Shown piece after piece: positions 50,397-61,189 of a DNA stretch of 64,000 nt. The DNA is from Hyposmocoma kahamanoa (Eukaryota; Arthropoda; Insecta; Lepidoptera; Cosmopterigidae), in the NCBI RefSeq assembly GCF_003589595.1, contig NW_020653397.1:2833530-2897529 (forward strand), in the 5' to 3' direction. Under the pieces are notes generated by a model, which made no database searches, was not told the origin of the DNA, and worked only from the letters and a program-made list of their open reading frames with translations. A program made the translations under genes and the position numbers. The stretch's first letter is position 1; every line of letters begins with the position of its first letter.

Positions 50397-51139
50397 TATT
50401 TGAAAACGTCAAAAATTCCTAACGCTTTCTGCCATTAGAAACTGCCTAAACACCAGAGCTGCGATAAGATTAACAAACAGGGACGTTTCCTTCCACAGTT
50501 ACATAATTTTGAAATCAGAATATGCATAACATTTCAAAATCAATTATTTTCATTTTGAATGAATTTCGAGAAAACAAATATACAAACGAGTCTATGACGC
50601 GTGATTCGTAGTACATTGCGGCTTTTACTTGGTGTGATACACTTGTGTCCTTATTTAGTAGGCCATGAATATAGAACGAGCGATACTTTCAGTTTTTGGT
50701 CAAATTTTACGATTAGTGATGTTCACTTGATGCAACACTGTCCGCGATTCTGATCGATTTAGGAAACAAAGGGATGATAATTCTTAATATTTCTTAAGAC
50801 CTTAGAAATTGTTTTGAAAACTTAATTATCTTATTCTCGTATTATTTTTCTATCATTTTATTATTATTTAAAAATACTTGATAGATCATATAATTCTAAA
50901 TACGTGCTGCGTCTACATTTTCCATTTAATCAATCGCTTTAGTGTCGAAGAAGCTTTCCGATGTCTAAATATAGCGCTTATGACGTCATCGGAGGTACAA
51001 AAAATGTGGCACGCTTGGATGTCATACAGATCGCGGTACTTGCCATGTCTATTTAGATATAATGTCTGTAGACAGCTCACTGCGAGAAGCACGCGTTCCG
51101 CTCGCGGCAAGATTGCGAACCACGTACACACTATGATTA
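50397..51139. other. No gene recognised
   Basis: Open frames 50878-51171 and 50913-51254 overlap on opposite strands, without domains. Confidence 0.35.
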
Positions 51140-51147
51140 TTTGTAAC

Positions 51148-51653
51148 CATCGAGTATATGACCAGAAATAGAGATGAAATGTCATGTGAAAATTATTCTG
51201 CCAAATCATTACGTGACAACTGCGCTCCGATTGGCCATACCGATTTCGAAACAATTGAAGAATGTCGCCAATTGTTTCACTTCAAATCAACCAGTTTATC
51301 TTGAGCTTTGCTATAATGGACGAAAATTGAATAATTACATATTTAATATTTAATTACTGATGGAATGTGATTCTGTTTCTTTTGTATTAGATGTTTTGCT
51401 GGTTTTCCCACACCAGCGAATGGAACAGCCCCCATCGTTAGAGATATTTTATTTATTACAATAAATATACAATATTTTTGGAATATACGGAGACGTACAT
51501 ACAGTTCAGTTATAGGCTCTACTGTTTTCTAATTTGTGATTTCAGCGCAAACGAGATTTGACATTTAAAAGTGATATAAGACCTATTTGCTTGATGAGTT
51601 ACCAGGGATGGATGGCCCTTATTTCGTCTCTATTTCTAGTTATATACTCGATG
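51148..51653 (+). mobile_element. MITE-E, complete
   Basis: 506 bp. Inverted ends of about 33 bp (starting CATCGAGTATATGACCAGAA; ending CTATTTCTAGTTATATACTC plus GATG). Flanks TTTGTAAC (51140-51147) and ATTGTAAC (51654-51661), an 8-bp duplication with one mismatch. Interior contains CACACCAGCGAATGGAACAG. No code. Confidence 0.9.
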
Positions 51654-51661
51654 ATTGTAAC

Positions 51662-51934
51662 ATAACATGCAATCCGACTTTACTAGATTTGTAGTGCCTG
51701 AACGCGGTTCAGCCAGTTAACGGCGTGTGTAGAGGCAATCGGCGCCATCAGTGCTGTTAAACTAATGGGTAAACAACAGTTAGCGCGATAACCACGCGGC
51801 TGAACTAGGACGTTCGCACTTTATTACCTACTTTACAATGATTTATTACACACAAATATATTTTATAGTAAAACCGACGAATGAAAGCACGGACGAAATC
51901 GAAAATTGTATAGGTATCAGAGGTTATTAAAGAT
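51662..51934. other. No gene recognised
   Basis: Spacer with slightly higher GC (51690-51810). Nothing recognised. Confidence 0.35.
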
Positions 51935-51948
51935 TTTGAAGACTATAT

Positions 51949-53177
51949 AGATTTTAAGACTTTCGTGGTTGTTCACGAAATGATTATCTCTAATATCAGC
52001 CGCCATTCTGTCAGCACCATCAACAATAAAATTATGGAAGAGGTATGTTGATGACGTTTTTGCGTAATGGAAGGAAAGGAGCAACATATACAAAATTATT
52101 TAGCACGTCTTAAAAACACCCATAACAAAATGAAGGTCACTTGTGAAATTGAGAAAAATCGCGCGCTTGCATTTTTGGATGTATTGGTCAAAGTCCGACA
52201 AGATGGTTCACTCGGTCATTCTGTGTACAGAAAACCAACTCGCACGGACAAATATTTACATGCCACTTCACATCATCACCCAAAACACCTACATTCGGTC
52301 GTCAGGTCATTAACCAACAGAGCTTATGATCTTTGTGATGCACACCACCTACCACAGGAACAGGAGCACGTTAAGACAGTTTTGCGACAGAATGGATACG
52401 AAATAAAAACATGTAAACCAATACACAAAAGGAAGAAGCAAATTGACGTACAGACTCTACTAGTTTTTCTGCCCTATGTACAAGGGGTGACAGATGAAAT
52501 AGCCAGATTACTAAGGAAGTTTTCCATAAAAACTGTTTTCCATAAAAACCCCCTTAACCAAAATAGGAAAAATGTTACGTTCACCAAAAGACCACCTTCC
52601 TTTACAAACATCGGGTGTCTATAAAGTGAACTGCAGTTGTGGGAGCTCGTATATCGGTCAGACTAAACGAACAATTGTCGATCGTATGAAGGAACCCATC
52701 CGAGCAGTAAAAAACAATGATGCACAGAAGTCGGCTATATCACAACATTTCACACAGACTGCCGCTAACTGGATCGAGTTGCATAGACCCCAAGTACTCT
52801 CGACATAACGTCACTATCGAGATCACGAAGTACACAACATTTAACCGTGATGATGGTTTTAAACTGTCCAGAGCATGGAATCCGGTCTTTAGTGCGTGCA
52901 GTAATAAAAACAAAAACACCTCGAGTTCAGTTTCGCGTGTGGATACAGTGAGTGTGGTTTGTGTGAAAAAAGTGAGTGACAATGGTAACGCCACAACAAA
53001 TCGCGATGAAGGTAGTCGTCGACAGCGCAAGAGGGTAGACAGATATGTCTGCTCTTAAAGCTGTCATCTGCCGCCGTCAGTCAACCCGTGACCATGGAGC
53101 GTGCAACCGTTCCGAAATATCGGGAAAATAAAAAGAAGTCATACCGTGGTAAGAAACCTGATATTAGAGATAATTAA
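51949..53177 (+). mobile_element. Penelope-like retroelement, 5'-truncated
   Basis: Flanked by a perfect 14-bp duplication TTTGAAGACTATAT (51935-51948, 53178-53191). A 17-bp inverted repeat lies just inside the ends: ATTATCTCTAATATCAG (51983-51999) and its complement at 53158-53174. Contains the end of an RT and a GIY-YIG domain, the pairing unique to Penelope-like elements. Confidence 0.92.
52030..53058 (+). pseudogene. Penelope RT C-terminus plus GIY-YIG endonuclease, frameshifted
   Basis: Begins in the RT catalytic motif KLWKRYVDDVFA (YVDD at 52044-52055), then a stop and a frame change. The next frame (52067-52624) has ALAFLDVLVKVRQDG, VYRKPTRTDKYLHATSHHHP and IARLLRKFSIKTVF, the RT tail and thumb. 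After another shift the frame 52572-52808 reads SGVYKVNCSCGSSYIGQTKR, the GIY-YIG core with the catalytic Arg, then RMKEPIRAVKNNDAQKSAIS and HFTQTAANW. A third frame (to 53058) ends FNRDDGFKLSRAWNPV, the usual C-terminal motif. At least three disruptions rule out function. Enzyme role in live members: nick target DNA and reverse transcribe element RNA. Confidence 0.93.
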
Positions 53178-53199
53178 TTTGAAGACTATATCAAGTTTA

Positions 53200-53405
53200 T
53201 AATATCAAGTGACCGGACGAACAAGTCGTGCACCTGATGGTAGACTACACTCCTTTCCATAACAGTTGCAGTGCCACTTTAAATCGCAAAGATCTGAGGG
53301 GCACTGCCACTGCGCCCGTCACCCTGAGACATAAGTTGACCAGTTCCATGTGCCTTTAATTTCACCTAACAGCTCCTTTGAAAGAGTTCATCCTATTTCC
53401 TTGGA
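53200..53405 (-). repeat. Rep-4, reverse copy
   Basis: ACCGGACGAACAAGTCGTGC, GTCACCCTGAGACATAAGTT and AAAGAGTTCATCCTATTTCC. Confidence 0.82.
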
Positions 53406-53439
53406 TGCCACCTTAACTATTCCTGCCGTCAAACAGCAA

Positions 53440-54108
53440 TGTGAGTAGTGTGATTCGATTTTGAATGGTAAGGATGCGAATGCAATTACAGGCGCATGGG
53501 AATTGTCAACTTATGTCTCAGGGTGACGGGTGCTGTGCGGGTGTCCTTCAGGTCTCCGCGATTTAAATAAATCACATAACATTATGGAAATGTAAAAATA
53601 CCATATCTGCTTGGCTGCTTACTAAGACGTATGATGAAACAGAGAAACTATTGACTATAGCATCGTAAAGGTCTATTGGCATGCGCGCACACATACAGAA
53701 TATCATGCTCATTCCCTCTCACACACCCACACACTCTTTCTCATGCTCACACACACACACACACACACACACAAATGAAAAGACTAACTTTTTAAATTAC
53801 TCCCTATTGTACAAAGACACATACTATGTGAAAAATAGACATAAGTAAAGAATACTCTAACCAAGAGGTGGAGACCAGGAGTCTTAAGATACAGGGTTTT
53901 CCTAGTTTAGGCTCCTGTCTCTCAAATACATTAACTTGTTAATTCCAGCTGTAAATTAGTTTGTAATCGATATTTGTGGAAGAAAATAAAGAACTATTAT
54001 TATTATTATTTAAAGCTCTGAGTGGCACTGCCATTGTTATTATTGTCGCTTCCCACCAGGCGCGCGACTTGTTGGTCCCGTCATTTGGTTTCATAAACAA
54101 AAAAGTAA
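53440..54108 (+). repeat. Rep-4 forward copy interrupted by a LINE-A 3' end
   Basis: 53440-53567 and 54007-54108 form one Rep-4 copy (CAGGCGCATGGGAATTGTCA to CGTCATTTGGTTTCATAAAC). Split by an insertion with ATTTAAA duplicated (53561-53567, 54007-54013). It stands head to head with the reverse copy at 53200-53405. Confidence 0.8.
53568..54006 (+). mobile_element. LINE-A 3' UTR insertion
   Basis: Ends AATAAAGAACTATTATTATT, the same terminus as the LINE-A copy at 735 (minus strand), with a (TTA)n tail and a 7-bp duplication. Heavily 5'-truncated: only UTR is present. A (CA)n microsatellite at 53748-53773 lies within. Confidence 0.8.
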
Positions 54109-54116
54109 CCGACTTC

Positions 54117-54335
54117 AAAAACAGGAGGAGGTTCTGAATTCGACTGTATGTTTTTTATTTTGTTGGTCTGTTACTCCGATAATTGTAAACCTATTTTGAT
54201 GATTTTTTTTTCTTAGAAATAGAGTACCTCAGCAATGGTGGTATCATTTGAATTTGAAGAAAATGTTCCACCTCTAAAACTAGGAGATGAATGACTTTTG
54301 AGGTCGGATTTATTTAGTACTTTGTACTGAGATTA
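54117..54335 (+). repeat. ACCGACTT-family MITE, internally deleted
   Basis: AACCGACTTCAAAAACAGGA, AATTCGACTGTATG, AATGTTCCACCTCTAAAA, ACTTTTGAGGTCGGAT, TACTTTGTACTGAGATTA. About half the usual length. Confidence 0.85.
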
Positions 54336-55084
54336 ACTTCGACACAGTTTTAAGCAATGTTTTTAAATGTACACACACATCAAAAGTCTCCAGGAAACAA
54401 GTACGTTTTTCTAACTAACGAAAATCAGGTATTTTAATGAATTTTTTTAACACAAATAGATTTTTTGTGGTTAATTTCATTTTGAAATTAAAATTGAAAA
54501 ACAAATCAACAGGTGTTAAAAAAAAAATTAAAAAATATGATTTTTAGTGATTGGCAAAAACGTTCTTGATTCCTAGACATTTTTGATGTGTGTATTTTGA
54601 CTTGTAGAAAAAAATATTTTGGCTTTATTTTCTTTAATACGAATCGAGACCACGATTGGTCTGGCCATGTCCCAAATTGTAACTTATGAGTGTAGCAACT
54701 AAATAGATTCATCTAGGTCACATTATTCCATGGGCTCGAGATCTTCAAAAGCAAATAATTACTAGCGCGTATATGTATATATTAATCAAACATAACCTAA
54801 GCAGAAGCTCTCCAGAGCTCTCTATTTTCCTATTATTCTAATTGAGTCAAACCGGAATCTAATGCGTTGATGTAATTTTGGCGTTAACTCAATGATATAA
54901 ACGATGTTTACCCTGTATTTAAGTGGCTAGGGTTGTGCCATTCTAGTACTGTTACTGTATTATTGATAATTAAAACCGGAGTGAAGGAGCAGCTTCATAA
55001 AACCAAATTTGTTATTGAATATCTGAATATTGATTATTACAATGTTATTAACAATTACAATATTATTTTTAGTAGCAGTATAGA
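54336..55084. other. No gene recognised
   Basis: AT-rich; nothing recognised. Confidence 0.35.
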
Positions 55085-55410
55085 GCTTCTTGTGAGAGAG
55101 GTCGTCCAGGGAAGCACTTGCTTATTCGCCCCGGATTCGATCTGCTTCCGTAAATGGGGTCTAGGTATACGGGGGTGTCCGCCACCGATGATGCGGCCAA
55201 GAGGTGGCGCGCGCGGTGTTCCAGTGCGCCCCTCTTAGTGATAGACGGGTGTAGTGTGCTCCAGCTGCATGCTTCTGAGAAGGGGCCCAGCTTCGTGGGG
55301 ACTGCGGAAGAATGCGAAAGTGCCCGTATACCGTAGGAGGTTTTAGTCGGTGCGAATCCGACATAACCTCTCTGTGGCCTCCGCATCAGAGAGGTGATGA
55401 TGAGAATTTA
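55085..55410 (+). repeat. R1-like LINE 3' end
   Basis: A GC-rich segment ending in a GATGATGAG tail. Near its 3' end it shows GGTTTTAGT, a stem GTCGG/CCGAC, ACATAACC, and a stem ACCTCTCTG/CAGAGAGGT, the same layout as 5877-5965. The upstream 240 bp may hold degraded C-terminal code but I could not read a motif. R1-clade placement is inference. Confidence 0.65.
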
Positions 55411-57206
55411 TGATTAAAGAATATTTATTTATCTCACGAATATAAATTCATTTACAGAGAAAATTTAAGATCCTATTTCAAAACTTAATAGTAAAGCGCA
55501 CTAAATCTATATAATCATCACCAGTCACTGCATATTAACAAATATAATATAGGTAGACAAAAATTAAAATCATATAATTTGACATGAATTTATCTATAAT
55601 TACTTCCGAAGTTAGATGCAGGATGCGGCTGGGATTCGCACGCAACATACCAAAACATGGATGTAAGAATTATGACTTGTCCATCCCGCATCTAGATATT
55701 ACGATATGTCCCTTTTTAGTTTTTATTCACTTTTAGGACAACTATTTGGTCACATGACTTATTTGTTTTTTTTTTCAATTTAACACTCGCGTTAAAATAA
55801 GTAGAAGCCAGGAACTGTGGAAGCTATGAGCCGTCGCCGTACAGAGAATAATGTTAGTGGTGCGTAATCTAATCGCGTCTTTGATGCTAATTTGTTTATT
55901 ACTGTTGTTTATTATTGTTTGTTTATTTGTTTGTATGGAGCAAATACTCCTTACAAATGCTCATACAGTCAGTATAAATAATATCATAAAATTGATCACA
56001 GTGTAAAATATAAGAAATTAAATAACGTAGGTGTGTCGAACGAGCCAGAATGACAGAGGAAGTGGAAAAGTAAAAAAATTACGTTTTGAAGTCATAGAGA
56101 TTTTAAACCATAGCTATAATCTAAAGAGGTCTAAATTCTACCTTACATATTTCTACATTACTGCGTCCGGTTTTGAAAGGCACAGGTATCATTTAAATAT
56201 TTTGGTTGCTTTTGCCTACCATACATTCTTCTTCTTCTTTTCAACGTCTATCCTCCCAATGTCAAAACATAGAAATTCGTATTACGGAATCACCGAATGC
56301 GATCAATAGACCACAGAGCCTCTAACAAGCATTTAATAAACAAAAACTCTATATAAAACGCTTTTGAACAAAGCGACCGGTTGTTTATTAGTATTTTGTT
56401 GGGCCCTCGTGCGTTAACATTTTTTTTATAATGAGTCGATATAAATGGCACAATCTGTAAAAGACCTGTTAATCAAATGCGAACATGTAGTGAAAATGTA
56501 GAGATAGAATAGTAGTTATTTTGTTCCAGTAGTCTCGTGAGATAAAAGTAACATTATATGATAATATATAATATAAATTACATATTCATATTATAAGTAA
56601 CTTTGTTGTCGTTGTTTGTAAGCTCTTATTTTTATATGCGTGGGGAGAGTGTGGGAAAGCGCGTTAAGAGGGAGCAGAGGAAAAATTCCTAATTTTCGAT
56701 TTGATTTTAGAGGGGTATATCCACTTTAAAGTTAAAAATAAAATATTGTATGAGTAACTACACGATATATTAAGCATAGACACTAATCAGAAACATAAAA
56801 TAATAAAGTTTCCTCGATAGATAAAAATCACGAAATGACCTCTAATTTTCACATTTTTTCGATTTATCCTCGAAATGCTACAGGTTATTATTTTTAGATT
56901 TTTTTTAATCCCTTTAGTTTTAGAGTTATTCCGCTAAAACGAATTTGGTACTTTTAATGCGCAAAATTCAACATCTCCTGTCGCATGTCACGCGAACTTC
57001 AGGCATATATTTGTTTCACAAATTTGGGCGGAGCCAATGTCAAAACTTTTTTAGCATGAGAGCTCTTAAAATGAAGTTGATATCCCGCTCGCTCACTTCC
57101 TCTCGCCCTCTCTCTGTCAGCGGACTCGACCGCGTCTTGTACGTATCGCATAAAGCCTAACTTAAATAATGAAACAAAGTTTCTTTATTCAAATCTCACA
57201 ATCATG
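55411..57206. other. No gene recognised
   Basis: AT-rich with a few short frames (56031-56309, 56945-57160) lacking domains. A (CTT)n-like stretch occurs near 56228-56240. Confidence 0.4.
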
Positions 57207-57770
57207 TGACGAGACGAACAAGTCATGCGCCTGATGGTAAGCGACACGCTCGTTTATAACAGTAAAGTTTTCACAACAAACACTGCCCGTCACCCTGAGA
57301 CAAAAATTGACAAGTCGCATGAACTAATAATTTCACCACCACCCTTCAAAACCGGAACGCATCTGATCTTAATTCTATTTTATATTGTAGTGCCTTCTAA
57401 AATACAGTTTTTGTTATGATTATTGACTATAATACTACGGGTGTATAATAGTTACTGGGTGTATGGGACAACACTATTGATATTTAAGCGAAGGTGACCG
57501 TGCAAGAGACGTCCTTCAGTGAATCCCTAGGCACCTTTAATGAGACGCGAAATGTCCCTATAAAAACGCCACTTTGGGGTCTATTTGCGGACTACTTTCC
57601 TTTTCTTTTTCAGACTGAACGTCGAACTGTTATATATAAAAGCTTTTCTACAGCATTCTTAATACTACTAGTATTCTACGGTACTATACTTATTTCCTTC
57701 GTGATTTTTTTAAAGATATCAAGTAACCGGACGTATAAGTCGTGGAACTGGTGGTAAGACACACCAATCA
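57207..57770 (-). repeat. Two Rep-4 fragments
   Basis: 57207-57360 (GACGAACAAGTCATGCGCCT to CACCACCCTTCAAAACCGGA, with an internal deletion at 57262-57285) and 57715-57770 (TATCAAGTAACCGGACGTAT). The intervening 57361-57714 shows nothing recognised. Confidence 0.7.
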
Positions 57771-58083
57771 CACAAATCCCCCATTTCACCAGCTTTAAGA
57801 TTTGTTTTTATGATAAAGTGGGCTACAAAACATTAAATTACATAAATACTAAATAATATAAACATATATAAACTTGTACATGAGGTACATATAACTATAA
57901 GCATACATACACATAATACATAAAAATACTATTATCATATTTATTGAATATTTATTTATTTTGACGTGCCAACTTATCGTGTCGTACGTTCCCGGAAATA
58001 CTGCAATGGAACGGCGCACACAAAAACCGGTCCCTATTGTTTAGTGGCCACCTCCAGTCGATACGGCAGGCCCGATGCTCGAT
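57771..58083. other. AT-rich spacer and LTR leader
   Basis: 58016-58083 is a direct repeat of 58236-58340 (shared ACACAAAAACCGGTC, CTATTGTTTA, ATCTCCAGTCGA/CTCCAGTCGA). The rest is AT-rich. Confidence 0.5.
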
Positions 58084-58111
58084 GCGTGTTCAAATCACGT
58101 CGGGGTCACCA
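58084..58111 (-). promoter_or_regulatory. Primer-binding site matching tRNA-Trp 3' end
   Basis: On the plus strand the 28 bases ending CACGTCGGGGTCACCA are identical, as I recall it, to the 3' end of eukaryotic tRNA-Trp including CCA. The minus strand thus starts TGGTGACCCCGACGTGAT, a primer-binding site, 9 bases from the LTR end. Confidence 0.78.
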
Positions 58112-58120
58112 CTTTGGGGT

Positions 58121-58528
58121 TGTAAATATTGTTTTGCACTGTTAACAATAACCAACACATGAACTCACTCAAAACGTTTATTTACCGTCTTAAGCCAGTG
58201 GCTATGTACACAGGTATATAAGGCGAATTGCACAAAAGCACACAAAAACCGGTCACTATTGTTTACCGCGACCGCGGCTCCTGCGCCGGCCGATCACGCC
58301 ATCTCCAGTCGACACCGTAGGCCTGACGCTGAATGCTTTTAGCTTTGTGCTCCAATTACCTACTCTTCTCGGTCGTGTCTTAGCATACCAGTACTTGTGT
58401 TCTTTTGTGCAATTCGCTTTATATAGCTGTGTATATAGGCGCTGGCTCAAGACGGTAAATTCCGTAAATAAACCTTTTGGGTGAGTTCATGTGTTAGTTA
58501 TTGTTAACAGTGCAAAACAACATTTACA
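58121..58528 (-). mobile_element. LTR with long terminal inverted arms (tRNA-Trp primed)
   Basis: 408 bp, TGTAAATATT..ACATTTACA. About 115-bp arms are inverted copies (58121-58235 and 58410-58528), sharing GTTTTGCACTGTTAACAATA, ACACATGAACTCAC, TGTGCAATTCGC. On the minus strand there is a TATATAAAG box near 58420 and AATAAA near 58175. No internal coding region remains. BEL/Pao or gypsy is possible. Confidence 0.75.
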
Positions 58529-58544
58529 AACCCAAAATAAAAAG

Positions 58545-59225
58545 TAGCCTGCGTCCTACTCTTATTTTACTTGGTACTTGGTGTAACGGGTTGGTATTCG
58601 CAACTCGACGTCAAGGCGCCTATTTTGCGCGTGGAGGGCGCAGGCTCCTCTTCGTGCCAACCAAGCTCCTCCAGGAATATCAGCAGCCTCCTCGGTTTGC
58701 TGAAGACTTCGGGGAGCGACCTTGGCACTCCAAGGTACTTCGCCCTGTAGTTGGCCACGCCGGAGCACTGTAGTAGCACTCCATACACGCTCTGCATAGA
58801 GGGCTGTCTGTGATACTTAAATTGAAAACGTGTTTATTGTATGGACCATGGCCCGTTAGGGCGGCAGTTAGAATGCGAAGCTCTTGCCTTTTAAGTTTAA
58901 TTAATATTCGAGATAGACTGGCATTGAGCGTTGTGAGTGCTTCCCTCGCCTGTCTACAAACCGTAAGGGTGGGCCATGTATTATTATGTGAAGATTTTGT
59001 ACCTCTGTGTGTAGTTGTTCTGGACCATTGATAGGGGAGGGACAATATGGGTTATGAGCTCTGAGTTTATGTCATAGCTGTTCAGTGCTTGAAGTACTGA
59101 CATGCTGTCGGAGAGTATTCGAATGGAGTAATTCTTTACTTTTCTCGCTATGATTGCTTCTGCCGCCAACTTGATGTCCATGCATTCAGCCTGGACTACT
59201 GTCCTACTCCTATATTCAGCAGTTT
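58545..59225 (-). pseudogene. LINE RNase H and C-terminal fragment
   Basis: The minus strand encodes TVVQAECMDIKLAAEAIIAR and RILSDSMSVLQAL, the RNase H helix and the LSDS catalytic strand, then after a gap LRILTAALTGHGPYNKHVF, DSPLCRACME (C-x2-C of a zinc knuckle), and in another frame LLQCSGVANYRAKYLG. That order (RNase H, GHG..N.H, CRAC..ETA.H.L..C) is found in I/R1/LOA-type LINEs. Deletions and frame changes are present; the RT is absent. Confidence 0.82.
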
Positions 59226-59488
59226 AGACGTGGAAATATATCAGACGTGGTTACTTTAACATTTACCTCAATATCAGTTTGAATTTACACACTGTTTACT
59301 TACTTTAAAGAATGCATAATTGGAAAGTTAATAGATTCGAGCGTTACTTGCGAAAATCCGTGTTAATAAAAACGAAAGTAAATTACTTTGCTGTTTCACG
59401 AACTCGGTGAATCGTGTAAAATTGCTACAAAGTTAATTTTTCCACCCTCCCTTCATATTAAATTAATAATAAACCATTTATATTAACT
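59226..59488. other. No gene recognised
   Basis: AT-rich spacer. Confidence 0.35.
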
Positions 59489-59650
59489 GCCTCCGTGGCC
59501 GAACGATTATCATGCCGGGCTGCCACGCAGCATATTTGTATGGCCTATATTTGTTTCTCTCGTGAGTTTGGGTGTAATTTGTGGTTGTCTATATGTGTGT
59601 CCATTCCCTAGTGCGGGACTATGTTGAGTGTGTGCGCTATTATTACTATT
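59489..59650 (+). mobile_element. SINE-1 lacking its B box
   Basis: GCCTCCGTGGCCGAACGATT to GACTATGTTGAGTGTGTGCG, but 36 bp covering the B box and GGGAGA stretch, and about 20 bp near CACCCGCGACACA, are missing. Confidence 0.85.
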
Positions 59651-59731
59651 ATATCAGACATATATTCATCGATAATATTTGCTAGTAAAGAAACGTACAA
59701 GCGTTAGGTTTAGAATAATTATTAAACAAAA

Positions 59732-59741
59732 NNNNNNNNNN
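59732..59741. other. Assembly gap (10 N)
   Basis: Exactly ten N. The sequence on either side need not be truly adjacent. Confidence 0.99.
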
Positions 59742-59987
59742 GACGACTGTTGCATAGATCTTTTCTGTAACAGCGTTACGAATGTAAAAACTATTATGAC
59801 TAATAACTTTTTTTCAAGTGAGTGATAAAGCGATTGTTGTGTTCTCATAGATGTGTTACTTAGTTATTTATGGTAGTGTTATTTTCTTATTTTTATGTGT
59901 GTGGAAGCTTTTAATTGGCATCTGATTATTTACATTTAGATCCATATTGTAAAAGTAGCTGTAAGCTCCCCTAAGATAATAAAATAT

Positions 59988-60450
59988 AATCTCAGTACAG
60001 AGTACTAAAAAAACCGACCTCAAAAGTACGTGGAATTACGTCTATTTGCTAAGTTTCATTGAAATATCCCCTAGTTCGCCACTATACAGGACTTGATACT
60101 GGAGATAATAAAAATAGGTTCTCACTACGACACTACTCAAAGTATATCGAGGGAAATACGCCTTGAATTGGAGAAATAGCAAAATCAACTAAATAATTGC
60201 TAAAAGTAATTGCTCCTAAATTAAAGTTGGGCGCTATTTATAAAAATGAATCTTCACGCGTGAACAGCCACCCTTAGAGGTGGATGATTTCCTTCAAAAT
60301 GAAATGGGACCACTATGAAAGTACCCCCTTTCCAACAAAAAAAGAATCATGAAAATCGGTTCACAAATACCGGAGTTATCGTGTAACATACATGCAAAAA
60401 AAAAGAGCATACAGTCGAATTGAGAACCTCCTCCTTTTTTGAAGTCGGTT
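59988..60450 (-). mobile_element. ACCGACTT-family MITE, complete, reverse
   Basis: ATCTCAGTACAGAGTACTAA, AAAAACCGACCTCAAAAGTA at the left, CCTTTTTTGAAGTCGGTT at the right. The closest relative by eye is 32681-33158. Confidence 0.9.
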
Positions 60451-61189
60451 AAAAAATAAATAAGCGGTGTAACGTCATTACTACACATTTAGTACCGAGC
60501 GCTACCAACAGATGGCATCACTTGTGTCCAGAAACTTGCTAGCGAATTGTTAACATGATTGGTACAAGACTCTTGAGGTGTTAAGGGCACGTTGTTTTTA
60601 TTATATTTAGCTTGCTGGAATAAATCTTTCCAGGAACGTAGACTTTAAATTAAGATACCTACGTGATATTAAGTTACTTTGAAGGAATTAATCCTTGTAA
60701 CTGACCCTTTGTACCCTATAACTTAATGTTTTTTAATCATATTTCTTCGGTTCCCAATTCCCAGGTGAGGCAAGCAAATTTTTAAGAGCCTTTGAATGTA
60801 ATTACTCACTTTTAAAAGTAAAAAAATGTCCCCATGGAGTAAAGTAAATACGAAAATCCATTATTGTCCGCTGCTCTAAACTTTTATTAATGAATTATGT
60901 AACAGGTAAAAGAAAAAGACATACAGCCAACTGCCAAGTGTTCGAAGTTACGAGAATTAAAAATATCTGTACCGCTTACTTAAAAAAGGTAGTAAAGTCC
61001 TTTTTATATTTTCGTCGCGAAAATGAGTTCTACTGAGATGGGCGATTACGAAACTACTATAATTAATACTCATTCAACTACATCACGAGAAGTTGTAAGT
61101 AAGAGTTGATGTGCCTGGAAAAAACAATAATATTTTCTAATTATTAATATAAAATGCCAACTAAGTGAAGACATACCTAGATTTTTCAC
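60451..61189. other. No gene recognised
   Basis: AT-rich; nothing recognised. Confidence 0.35.

Noticed and set aside
51870..51990. Hammerhead ribozyme in the Penelope-like element
   Set aside because: GGACGAAAT and a TTTCGTG..CACGAAA hairpin recall parts of a hammerhead, but no CTGANGA core with a stem II could be found in the right order.
55069..55386. 105-residue reverse frame
   Set aside because: Antisense across the R1-like 3' end; long because the segment is GC-rich.
57494..57757. Small membrane protein gene
   Set aside because: Hydrophobic C-terminal stretch (FLILLVFYGTILISFVIFL) arises from T-rich sequence and the frame runs into a Rep-4 fragment.
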